Shown here piece by piece: positions 1-6,735 of a stretch of DNA of 64,000 bases (its first letter is position 1; each line of letters opens with the position of its first letter). The notes beneath the pieces were generated by a model. That model was given only the letters and a program-made list of their open reading frames with translations. It ran no database searches and had not been told where the DNA came from. Location: positions 806,001-870,000 of the forward strand of contig VCCI02000001.1 of the NCBI GenBank assembly GCA_005938025.2, given 5' to 3'. A program made the translations under genes and the position numbers. This DNA comes from Inquilinus sp. KBS0705 (GTDB lineage Bacteria; Bacteroidota; Bacteroidia; Sphingobacteriales; Sphingobacteriaceae).

Positions 1-855
1 AGCATTGTAAACGTTGTAGCCAGCTCATTTGCATTTTACAGCATTTACCTGGCATCAATGCCCCGCGACGAGAACCACCCTTACGGGCACGGTAAGGTGG
101 AGTTTTTTTCGGTATTTATCGAGGGAGCATTAATAGGTATAGCCGGGGTAATTATTATCCTTAAATCGGCCTATAGCATATTTAACCCCGAAGCGATACA
201 CGACCTGATTTTAGGTGCGGTTATAATAGGCACAACAGGCCTTATAAACGGCGTTTTGGGCTATTACATGATACGCAAGGGCAAAGCATTGCCATCCATC
301 ACCATTGAAGCCGACGGCCGCCATTTACTTACCGATACCGTTACCAGTACAGGTTTGGTTGTGGGTTTAATACTGATACAGGTTACCAAAATATTATGGC
401 TGGATAGTGCCTTATCTATTTTAGTGGGCATATATATACTATACACCGGTTATAAATTGATACGCCGCTCGGTTGCCGGTTTAATGGACGAAACCGACTT
501 TATAGTAGTAAACGAGGTGGTAAAGGTTTTAAGCGACCAGCGCCACGAGGAGTGGATAGATATACACAACCTGCGCGCGCAAAAGTATGGTAACGAATTG
601 CATATAGATTGCCATTTAACCCTGCCTAATTATTTCGATCTGAACCGGGTGCACGATGAGGTAAAACTGGTAGAAAAGCTAATAAACACCGAAGCAGGAA
701 TTAAAACAGAGTTGTTTATACATACCGACCCTTGCTTGCCCTACTGCTGCCACTATTGCAGCATGCCCAACTGCCCTATACGCAGCGAGGCCAAAACCGA
801 AGAGATACCCTGGACTATGGAAAAAGTAATGCGTAATAAAAAGCACTATGAGTAA
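1..855 (+). CDS. Cation diffusion facilitator (CDF) metal transporter, 5' end outside window
   Basis: Membrane antiporter that would export divalent metal such as Zn or Fe from the cytoplasm in exchange for protons (family knowledge). The frame is open from base 1, so the start and the first membrane helices lie upstream; 284 residues are visible. The CDF signature HPYGHGKVE follows the first visible helix, and HLLTD in a later helix matches the HxxxD metal site of helix 5. The C-terminal cytoplasmic part contains IDIHNLR and ELHIDCHL, as in the CDF dimerisation domain. The tail is Cys/His-rich (CLPYCCHYCSMPNC, about 30 residues from the end), an added metal-binding patch. The stop overlaps the start of the next gene by 8 bases, so translation is probably coupled. 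The substrate metal cannot be told from sequence. Confidence 0.9.
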   Translation, partial: SIVNVVASSFAFYSIYLASMPRDENHPYGHGKVEFFSVFIEGALIGIAGVIIILKSAYSIFNPEAIHDLILGAVIIGTTGLINGVLGYYMIRKGKALPSITIEADGRHLLTDTVTSTGLVVGLILIQVTKILWLDSALSILVGIYILYTGYKLIRRSVAGLMDETDFIVVNEVVKVLSDQRHEEWIDIHNLRAQKYGNELHIDCHLTLPNYFDLNRVHDEVKLVEKLINTEAGIKTELFIHTDPCLPYCCHYCSMPNCPIRSEAKTEEIPWTMEKVMRNKKHYE

Positions 856-1300
856 CGGCAAAAACTTTTTTAATGTACGGGTTTACGGCCTGCTTATAAA
901 CGACGCCAACGAGGTATTGATAAGCGATGAGCAGGAATACGGCTTTAAAATGATAAAATTCCCTGGTGGGGGGCTTGAATTTGGCGAAGGGCTTTTAGAC
1001 GGCCTGAAGCGCGAATTTATTGAAGAGTGCAATACCCAAGTAGAGATCATCAGTCATTTTTATACTACTGATTTTTATGTGAAGTCGGCTTTTAACAATT
1101 CGCAGATCATCAGTGTTTATTACCTGGTGCGAAGCGTGACCGAGCATAAATTCACCACCAAAACAAAAGTGTTTGATTTTGACGACGAAGGAGACATTCT
1201 TCAGTCGTTCCGTTGGGTAAAACTGTCTGATTTAACGGTGGATCACTTCACATTCCCCACAGACCAATACGTTGCTGAACTATTAATAAAAACAATATGA
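848..1300 (+). CDS. Nudix hydrolase
   Basis: Small cytoplasmic enzyme of 150 residues that would hydrolyse a nucleoside diphosphate linked to another moiety. The Nudix box begins at about residue 41: a GG(G)LEFGE segment, then seven residues, then REFIEECN. This keeps the catalytic R-E-x-x-E-E glutamates; only the final Gly of the box is replaced by Asn. The substrate is not predictable. It overlaps the CDF gene by 8 bases upstream and bioA by 4 bases (ATGA) downstream, so the three form one translationally coupled unit, although no functional link to biotin synthesis is obvious. Confidence 0.85.
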   Translation: MSNGKNFFNVRVYGLLINDANEVLISDEQEYGFKMIKFPGGGLEFGEGLLDGLKREFIEECNTQVEIISHFYTTDFYVKSAFNNSQIISVYYLVRSVTEHKFTTKTKVFDFDDEGDILQSFRWVKLSDLTVDHFTFPTDQYVAELLIKTI

Positions 1301-2562
1301 ACCTGGTTAAACGCGACCTGCAAGTAATATGGCACCCCTATACGCAAATGAAAACTGCCCAGCCACCCATACCTATAGTAAGGGGAGAAGGCACTTGCTT
1401 ATTTGCCGAGGATGGTAAGAAATATATCGACGCTGTATCCTCATGGTGGGTAAATATACACGGGCATAGCCATCCATACATCGCCCAAAAAGTTGCTGAA
1501 CAACTAAACAAGCTGGAGCACGCCATTTTCGCCGGCTTTACACACCCCGGGGCTATTGAACTGGCCGAACGCCTGCTAAAGCTGCTGCCGCCAAACCAGG
1601 CAAAGGCATTTTATACCGATAACGGATCAACCGCTACCGAGGTGGCTATAAAAATGTGCCTGCAGTACTGGCATAACAAAGGCCAGCAGCGTACTAAAAT
1701 TATAGCCTTTAAAAACGCGTATCATGGCGATACTTTTGGTGCCATGTCTATAAGCGGGCGCAGTGCGTTTACCGCCGCGTTTGATAGCCTGCTGTTCGAG
1801 GTGGAGTTTATTGATTTACCGGATGATACAAACATAGATGCCATTAAACAGCATATATCAGGTATAAAGGCCGATACCGCATGTTTTATATTTGAACCAC
1901 TGGTACAGGGCTCGGCCGGTATGCTGATGTACGAAGCCAGGCACCTGGATGCCTTAATGGCGCATTGCCAAACCGAAGGCGTATTGCTAATTGCCGATGA
2001 GGTATTCACCGGGTTTGGGCGCACCGGCAAATCATTCGCTTGCGACCATGTACAAACCCAGCCTGATATCATGTGCTTTTCTAAAGGCCTTACAGGCGGT
2101 ACCATGGCATTGGGCCTAACCACCTGCACGCAGGCCATTTACGACGCCTTTTTATCTGACGATAAGATGAAAACGCTGTTCCATGGCCATTCGTACACCG
2201 CTAACCCGGTAGCATGCGCGGCAGCACTGGCCAGTATGGACTTGTTTATAGACCCATCAACACAGCAAAATATAAATAGGATAGTGGCCAAACATTCGGC
2301 TTTTGCTGCCAAAATTGGCGGGCACAGCTCCATAAGAACAACCCGCCAAACAGGCACTATATTGGCTATGGAATGGGAAACGGGCAACAATACATCGTAT
2401 TTTAGCAACCTGCGCGATAAGCTGTACCATTATTTTTTAACCGCCGGTATCATACTAAGGCCTTTGGGTAACGTTATTTACATATTGCCGCCATATTGCA
2501 TTACCGATGCTGAACTGGAGCATGTATACAACACTATAGAAAAGGCGCTGGACGAAATTTAG
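1297..2562 (+). CDS. bioA: Adenosylmethionine-8-amino-7-oxononanoate aminotransferase
   Basis: PLP enzyme that transfers the amino group of S-adenosylmethionine to KAPA, giving DAPA in biotin synthesis. The 421 residues fit the family. Characteristic features are IWHPYTQ near the N terminus, WWVNIHGH for the substrate pocket, the PLP-phosphate region DNGSTATEVA, the cofactor Asp in IADEVFTGFGRTG, and the Schiff-base Lys in CFSKGLTGG. The N-terminal WHPYTQ separates it from ornithine or acetylornithine aminotransferases. No other bio gene is present in the window, so the rest of the pathway must be elsewhere. The gene ends just before a strong bidirectional terminator. Confidence 0.93.
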   Translation: MNLVKRDLQVIWHPYTQMKTAQPPIPIVRGEGTCLFAEDGKKYIDAVSSWWVNIHGHSHPYIAQKVAEQLNKLEHAIFAGFTHPGAIELAERLLKLLPPNQAKAFYTDNGSTATEVAIKMCLQYWHNKGQQRTKIIAFKNAYHGDTFGAMSISGRSAFTAAFDSLLFEVEFIDLPDDTNIDAIKQHISGIKADTACFIFEPLVQGSAGMLMYEARHLDALMAHCQTEGVLLIADEVFTGFGRTGKSFACDHVQTQPDIMCFSKGLTGGTMALGLTTCTQAIYDAFLSDDKMKTLFHGHSYTANPVACAAALASMDLFIDPSTQQNINRIVAKHSAFAAKIGGHSSIRTTRQTGTILAMEWETGNNTSYFSNLRDKLYHYFLTAGIILRPLGNVIYILPPYCITDAELEHVYNTIEKALDEI

Positions 2563-2580
2563 CATATCCCTTTACAAACA

Positions 2581-2613
2581 AAAAGCCCTGTAATGTTAAT
2601 TACAGGGCTTTTT
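2581..2613. terminator. Bidirectional terminator between bioA and the secreted-protein gene
   Basis: A perfect hairpin: AAAAGCCCTGTAAT, a short TTA loop region, then ATTACAGGGCTTTT. Runs of A on the left and T on the right let it end both converging transcription units. Confidence 0.9.
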
Positions 2614-2634
2614 GTATTTTTAATACGGTATGGC

Positions 2635-3282
2635 TTAGTTACCGCCGCCAGCCATTGCTTTTAGGTCTTCTAACGATATCCTGTCAAAATCGCCGGGGAT
2701 AGCAAATGCACCTTTAGGCGCTTTAGCATCGGTGATAGATTTTAAGGTTACGTTAGCTTCCTGGCCTTGTTGTATAGTGGTAAACTGTACCGGGAAACCG
2801 CCTGCTGTAGCATAAAACCTGGTGTAGCTGTTTACAGGGGCAGTAATATCTTTAGTAACCCATGCAACATACGCCTTGCCGCTTTTTGTTTCTTTTACGT
2901 CAACCTTTGTACAGTTAAAGCCGTTGATCACTTTAGTTTCGGTACCAGGTGTGAAGGTAAAAGTAGGCTCGCTTTTTTTAGCCTCTTCCATATCGGCAGG
3001 GGTTAAAACAACTGCTTTTTTAATAGATGCAACAGGCACATCAACTAAAATTGCAAAATAAGCGGCTTTAAGGTCAGATATCAGCTTAATATTAGCCGGG
3101 CCTTGCTGCGTTTCGGCAACAGATGAGTCTCCTTTAAAGGTTAACTTCGACTCCACTTCTCCCTGTGCGGCAGATAGCGTGTAAGTGGCAACACCTTCGG
3201 TATAAGCTTTTTGAGCGCTTGCGCTAATGGCTGTTGCAGAAAGGGCAATACCCAGGGCAACAGTAAATAATTTAAATTTCAT
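2635..3282 (-). CDS. Secreted protein, DUF4412-like
   Basis: A 215-residue protein with a clear signal peptide (Lys at positions 2 and 4, hydrophobic core, cut after about ASA-Q at residue 23). The mature part is rich in beta-forming residues and carries a single Cys in GFNCTKVDVKE. This GxxCxK pattern resembles DUF4412 and related Bacteroidota envelope proteins of unknown role, which are reminiscent of the LolA/LolB lipoprotein-carrier fold. The C terminus ends in a short Gly run. It is transcribed alone; upstream, the sequence CTTGCAC about 20 bases before TAAATTG is a possible -33/-7 pair. Function is unknown, and the family assignment is from memory of the pattern only. Confidence 0.75.
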   Translation of the reverse strand: MKFKLFTVALGIALSATAISASAQKAYTEGVATYTLSAAQGEVESKLTFKGDSSVAETQQGPANIKLISDLKAAYFAILVDVPVASIKKAVVLTPADMEEAKKSEPTFTFTPGTETKVINGFNCTKVDVKETKSGKAYVAWVTKDITAPVNSYTRFYATAGGFPVQFTTIQQGQEANVTLKSITDAKAPKGAFAIPGDFDRISLEDLKAMAGGGN

Positions 3283-3359
3283 GTTTTTAGTTTAATGATT
3301 ACAATTTAGTGTGTTATTAACTCTTGTGCAAGTTTTTTTAAAATCTTTTAAATTTGATA

Positions 3360-5447
3360 TTAATTAGATAACACCGTTACCGATTTGTTACGCCTTAATA
3401 TCCTATAATTTAAATGCTGTTTTCTAAGCAAAGGCTCCAATTGCTTAATGTATTGGTCAGAATTGGCCGCATCTAAAATAACCTCGCCTGTACCTTTATT
3501 AAGTGCATTAGGATACCCGCTTGTATTGTCGCTTATAAACAAATAGTTAATATCAAAACCTTGCGGAATAGACTTAATAGGCGCCTCATCGTTTAATATC
3601 AAAACAGTTTTATTTAAAAACCTGATAAAGTTGTTTTGCTTGATCATATAAGGGAGCTGCACAGGGGCATTAAAATTAACCACACGGTAGGTACTTATCC
3701 GGTTGCTATCCAAACATGGCTGTATAGCATAGGTAAAGTTGCGGTCGGTATCGGCTAAATCGGTAACAACCACACCCGTGTTGCCATTTTTAAATACAAT
3801 ACCACGGTGCTTGCGCAGGTTTAAAAATGTGATGGATCGGGTACTGTCTGCCTTAATATGTTTATAGCTTATACTGATGCTGAAAAGCAGCAAGCAAAAG
3901 GCCGCTATTTTTATTAGCCATGCTTTTCTATCAAACATAAAATAAAACAGTAAGAATATGATAACCGACATTAATAGGTATTCTACTTGGGTTAGCCATA
4001 TTTTATTGATGGATGCAAAAGGTGCATGCTCTATAACGCTTAAGCCCTTATTCATTACCATAATGCACTTATCTAAAAAGTAGCCCAATGCCTTTGATAC
4101 AGCCGGTATTTGTGGTAGCGCTAAAAGCAGCAGGCCGCTGTACATAATTAAGCTAACCGGTATAATAATGAAAAGGTTGCTCAGTAAAAAGTAAACCGGG
4201 AACTGGTGAAAGTAATACGCGCTTAGCGGGAAGGTAATAACCTGCGCCGCTATTGATACCGAGCAGGCCAGCCATAGCTTGTTCAATATGGTATTTTTAA
4301 AAGTGAACCATTTATAAACAATAGGCTGGAATACTATTAAGCCGGCAACCGCCAGGTACGATAATTGAAAGCCAACATCGGTAATTAAAAAAGGATCGTA
4401 CAGTAAAAGTAAAAAGGCTGATGTGGCCAGCAAATTAAGCGAGTTGATGTAGCGGCTATATGCCTTGCCGCCAATAACCAAACTTATCATTAACGCGGCC
4501 CTGCATACCGCCGGCGAAAACCCCGATAGCAGGGAATAAGCCCATATAAGGGCGATGATGACAATAGCCTTAATTGTTTTACCACGCTTGTTGTTGCTTA
4601 AAAAACTAAGGGCCCAGCTAAGCAGCAAATAAATAATGGCCACATGCCCGCCCGATACGGATAGGATATGTATAGTACCCGTTTTTGAGTAAGATTGCAA
4701 TACATCGTTACCCAGATCAGCCTTGTAGCCCAGTATAAGGGTTGATGCTACCGCTGCCGCGGTACTATCGGGCATGTTTAGCTTTAGCTTTTTTACCAGG
4801 TTTTGCCGCAGCCTTAATGCATAAGCTATTACTGGGTTGCCTTTTGCAGCTGCTACAACCGTGTATTGTTTGGGGTAAATAAAGGCTTGGTAATAAATGT
4901 TTTTGTTGGCTAAATACCGCTTGTAGTTAAACTCGCCGGGGTTAAAGGGCGGGTCGGCAGCCTGGTATTTGGCAGGTATTAAAAGCTCTTCGCCATAAAA
5001 TAAGTTTTGGGCAAGCTCATCCTTTATGGTGATGAGCAACGAGCCGCTTGCGGGGGTGGCAACGCCATTATTAACGCGCTGTTTAACACTTGCCGTAAAG
5101 CGGGTAAGGTCGTTTTTTATAACGGGTTCGCTGTTAATAACAACGGCAAGGTATTGGGCGGGTTTACCTGCAAAATGCTTGTTGTTGTTAAGCTCGTTAT
5201 GCTGATAGGTGAATATCCACCCCAATAAAAACAATATAATATACATTAACAAGCCGCCCAGCCAGCGAACCTTAAAAACGGGCAAGCGCGAGTAGGCAAA
5301 GTTTAAAATGATAAATGTAATACCTATTGCGCCTGATATCCAAAAAACAAAAGGGGGCAGGGTATAGCTCAGTCCGCAGGTAATACCGGCTAAAAACGGG
5401 AGCAGTAAAATAACAACGGGGATCTCACCCTTGTGATTAGCGATCAT
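3360..5447 (-). CDS. comEC: ComEC/Rec2-like competence channel
   Basis: Inner-membrane protein of 695 residues, proposed to carry single-stranded DNA across the membrane during natural transformation. An N-terminal cluster of helices (about residues 1-65) is followed by the soluble DUF4131-type domain with GEFNYKRYLANKNIYYQ. The multi-helix Competence domain carries HILSVSGGHVAI, the family's HLLAISGxHV motif with a Gly substitution. The C-terminal 160 residues occupy the place of the metallo-beta-lactamase-like domain but lack any HxHxDH metal motif, so nuclease activity there is unlikely. A MerR-type regulator gene lies 62 bases upstream and may share transcription. Competence itself cannot be inferred from this gene alone. 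Confidence 0.88.
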   Translation of the reverse strand: MIANHKGEIPVVILLLPFLAGITCGLSYTLPPFVFWISGAIGITFIILNFAYSRLPVFKVRWLGGLLMYIILFLLGWIFTYQHNELNNNKHFAGKPAQYLAVVINSEPVIKNDLTRFTASVKQRVNNGVATPASGSLLITIKDELAQNLFYGEELLIPAKYQAADPPFNPGEFNYKRYLANKNIYYQAFIYPKQYTVVAAAKGNPVIAYALRLRQNLVKKLKLNMPDSTAAAVASTLILGYKADLGNDVLQSYSKTGTIHILSVSGGHVAIIYLLLSWALSFLSNNKRGKTIKAIVIIALIWAYSLLSGFSPAVCRAALMISLVIGGKAYSRYINSLNLLATSAFLLLLYDPFLITDVGFQLSYLAVAGLIVFQPIVYKWFTFKNTILNKLWLACSVSIAAQVITFPLSAYYFHQFPVYFLLSNLFIIIPVSLIMYSGLLLLALPQIPAVSKALGYFLDKCIMVMNKGLSVIEHAPFASINKIWLTQVEYLLMSVIIFLLFYFMFDRKAWLIKIAAFCLLLFSISISYKHIKADSTRSITFLNLRKHRGIVFKNGNTGVVVTDLADTDRNFTYAIQPCLDSNRISTYRVVNFNAPVQLPYMIKQNNFIRFLNKTVLILNDEAPIKSIPQGFDINYLFISDNTSGYPNALNKGTGEVILDAANSDQYIKQLEPLLRKQHLNYRILRRNKSVTVLSN

Positions 5448-5509
5448 ATAATATTCCGCAGCGCCTTGTGATAGGTTTTGAGAAATAAAAATAGAGTATT
5501 AGCGGCAGA

Positions 5510-5845
5510 TTACAACTGGTCCCGAACTTCCAGCAGGAATTTTTTCATGTTTTCTAACGAATTGATCACGCGCTGGTTGTCGCGGCTTTCGCCCATGTTG
5601 TTTTTAAGGTGGTCTTTAGCGCCTTGCAGGGTGTAGCCCTTATCGCGAATAAGGTGAAAAATGATCTTGAAGTTTTCTATATCCTCGGGGGTAAAGTAGC
5701 GGTTGCCCTTTTTGTTCTTTTTGGGCTGCAATACATCAAACTCTTTTTCGTAAAAGCGTATCAACGATTGGTTAACATCAAACATGGCCGAAACCTCGCC
5801 CATGGTATAGTACATTTTGCTGATCTCGCGTTCTTTGTAAGGCAT
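5510..5845 (-). CDS. MerR-family transcriptional regulator
   Basis: DNA-binding protein of 111 residues. The N-terminal winged helix reads YYTMGEVSAMFDVNQSLIRF, typical of the MerR fold, followed by NRYFTPEDIENFKIIFHLIR and a C-terminal coiled coil. The short C-terminal part has no Cys cluster, so no metal sensing is suggested. The ATG at 5845 is chosen because MPYKERE is the usual beginning in related bacteria and because a TACATTTG -7 box (minus strand, 5849-5856) lies just 3 bases upstream. An upstream TTG at 5851 would fall inside that box. The predicted transcript is therefore leaderless or nearly so. The gene is upstream of comEC on the same strand; the target genes are unknown. Confidence 0.88.
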   Translation of the reverse strand: MPYKEREISKMYYTMGEVSAMFDVNQSLIRFYEKEFDVLQPKKNKKGNRYFTPEDIENFKIIFHLIRDKGYTLQGAKDHLKNNMGESRDNQRVINSLENMKKFLLEVRDQL

Positions 5846-5848
5846 ATA

Positions 5849-5856
5849 CAAATGTA
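5849..5856 (-). promoter_or_regulatory. Predicted -7 box of the MerR-type gene
   Basis: On the minus strand the sequence is TACATTTG, a full match to the Bacteroidota TAnnTTTG element. It ends 3 bases before the ATG at 5845, which places the transcription start at or next to the start codon. Confidence 0.55.
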
Positions 5857-5903
5857 AAGTTTATTTCGGATTTCGGATTTTCAATTTCGGATTTTTAATG
5901 TAT

Positions 5904-5923
5904 AGCCGCGATACTTCGCGGCT
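5904..5923. repeat. Small hairpin repeat, copy 1
   Basis: AGCCGCGA, loop TACT, TCGCGGCT: a perfect 8-base stem followed by a T run. An identical hairpin occurs at 6498-6517, and a diverged inverted relative lies at about 6436-6460. Confidence 0.8.
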
Positions 5924-5941
5924 TTTATCTTCGCGGTTCAT

Positions 5942-6019
5942 GTCCCCTCAGGTCTCCTGAAAGGGACCCTGAGGATGCCTCGCTACCTCAGGGTCCTCTG
6001 CGAGAGACCCTGAGGGGAC
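5942..6019. repeat. Palindromic repeat element, copy 1 (78 bases)
   Basis: The ends are inverted copies of each other (GTCCCCTCAGG... and ...CCTGAGGGGAC). Inside are two tandem hairpins, each built of CCTCAGGGTC and GACCCTGAGG arms. This copy lacks one G in the left end compared with the copy at 6352-6430 and is otherwise identical to it. No coding capacity; it resembles a REP/BIME-type or small MITE-type element. Confidence 0.85.
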
Positions 6020-6331
6020 GGGAAATTAAAAAAACGGTCATCCTGAACTTGTTTCAGGATCTCACAGGACGGTAATAGCCATGCTGTCCACCTTTCTGAT
6101 CTCGCACATGGATGTGAGATGCCGATCCGCCAGCCAGCGGACGGCATGACGCCTTGTTGTATATTTTTTACATTATGTCACCTTATAGTTTTCTGAAAAT
6201 GACCATTAGGATACCACGATCAATAAATAAGCCCGGAACACATGTACGATTTAGTGTATAATTCTGTATAATTTCCACACAAAAATTTTACACTTTTGCA
6301 CTGCAAATCTGTTTGCATATAAGTGATATTT

Positions 6332-6424
6332 ATGACAGCTACCGAAATTATGTCCCCTCAGGGTCTCCTGAAAGGGACCCTGAGGATGCCTCGCTACCTC
6401 AGGGTCCTCTGCGAGAGACCCTGA
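6332..6424 (+). other. Short chimeric upstream reading frame from a duplicated alaS start
   Basis: The duplicated alaS 5' end (ATG and the codons for TATEI) runs straight into the second palindromic element, which stays open for 24 more codons before TGA. The result is a 30-residue frame preceded by a complete copy of the alaS promoter region. It may be transcribed and translated, but it has no recognisable function and is most simply a by-product of the duplication. Confidence 0.45.
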
Positions 6425-6430
6425 GGGGAC
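6352..6430. repeat. Palindromic repeat element, copy 2 (79 bases)
   Basis: Perfect 16-base inverted ends (GTCCCCTCAGGGTCTC and GAGACCCTGAGGGGAC) enclose the same two internal hairpins as copy 1. It begins 2 bases after the truncated alaS codons at 6349. Confidence 0.88.
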
Positions 6431-6497
6431 GGAATAGAGACACGAAGTATCGTGCCTCTACGGGTGGAAATAAAGATTAATCAGATATTTAACGTAG

Positions 6498-6517
6498 AGC
6501 CGCGATACTTCGCGGCT
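6498..6517. repeat. Small hairpin repeat, copy 2
   Basis: Identical stem and loop to 5904-5923 (AGCCGCGA, TACT, TCGCGGCT), followed by TTTT. It could act as a weak terminator on the plus strand. Confidence 0.8.
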
Positions 6518-6735
6518 TTTTGCCCTCGCGGGTTTTTTGTCTTCGTGGGGCTTTCAGGTTCATGATTTTTTTTACTTTATGTCACCTCATAATTTCCCGA
6601 AAGTGACCCTGAGGAAGTCACGATCATTAAATAAGCCCTTAACACATGTATGATTTAGTGTATAATTCTGTATAATTTCCACACAAAAATTTTACACTTT
6701 TGCACTGCAAATCTGTTTGCATATAAGTGATATTT

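Larger units (their letters stand above)
5846..6735. other. Gene-free repeat-rich region upstream of alaS
   Basis: About 890 bases without a convincing gene. From left to right it holds three TTTCGGATTT units (5863-5896), a GCCGCGA hairpin (5904-5923), an intact 79-base-type palindromic element (5942-6019), a segment resembling the widespread Bacteroidota GTCATCCTGAACTTGTTTCA repeat (about 6038-6150), a degraded half element (about 6177-6224), a first copy of the alaS promoter and start (to 6349), a second intact element (6352-6430), an inverted relative of the hairpin repeat (about 6436-6460), a second GCCGCGA hairpin (6498-6517), a second degraded half element (about 6581-6628) and the real alaS promoter. 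Confidence 0.8.

Noticed and set aside
6727..6735. GTG start giving a three-residue longer AlaRS
   Set aside because: The ATG at 6736 begins the conserved MTATEIRQ, and the duplicated upstream copy also keeps this ATG.
6020..6735. T-box or other riboswitch before alaS
   Set aside because: No T-box sequence or antiterminator; the structure is explained by palindromic repeats and a duplicated promoter.
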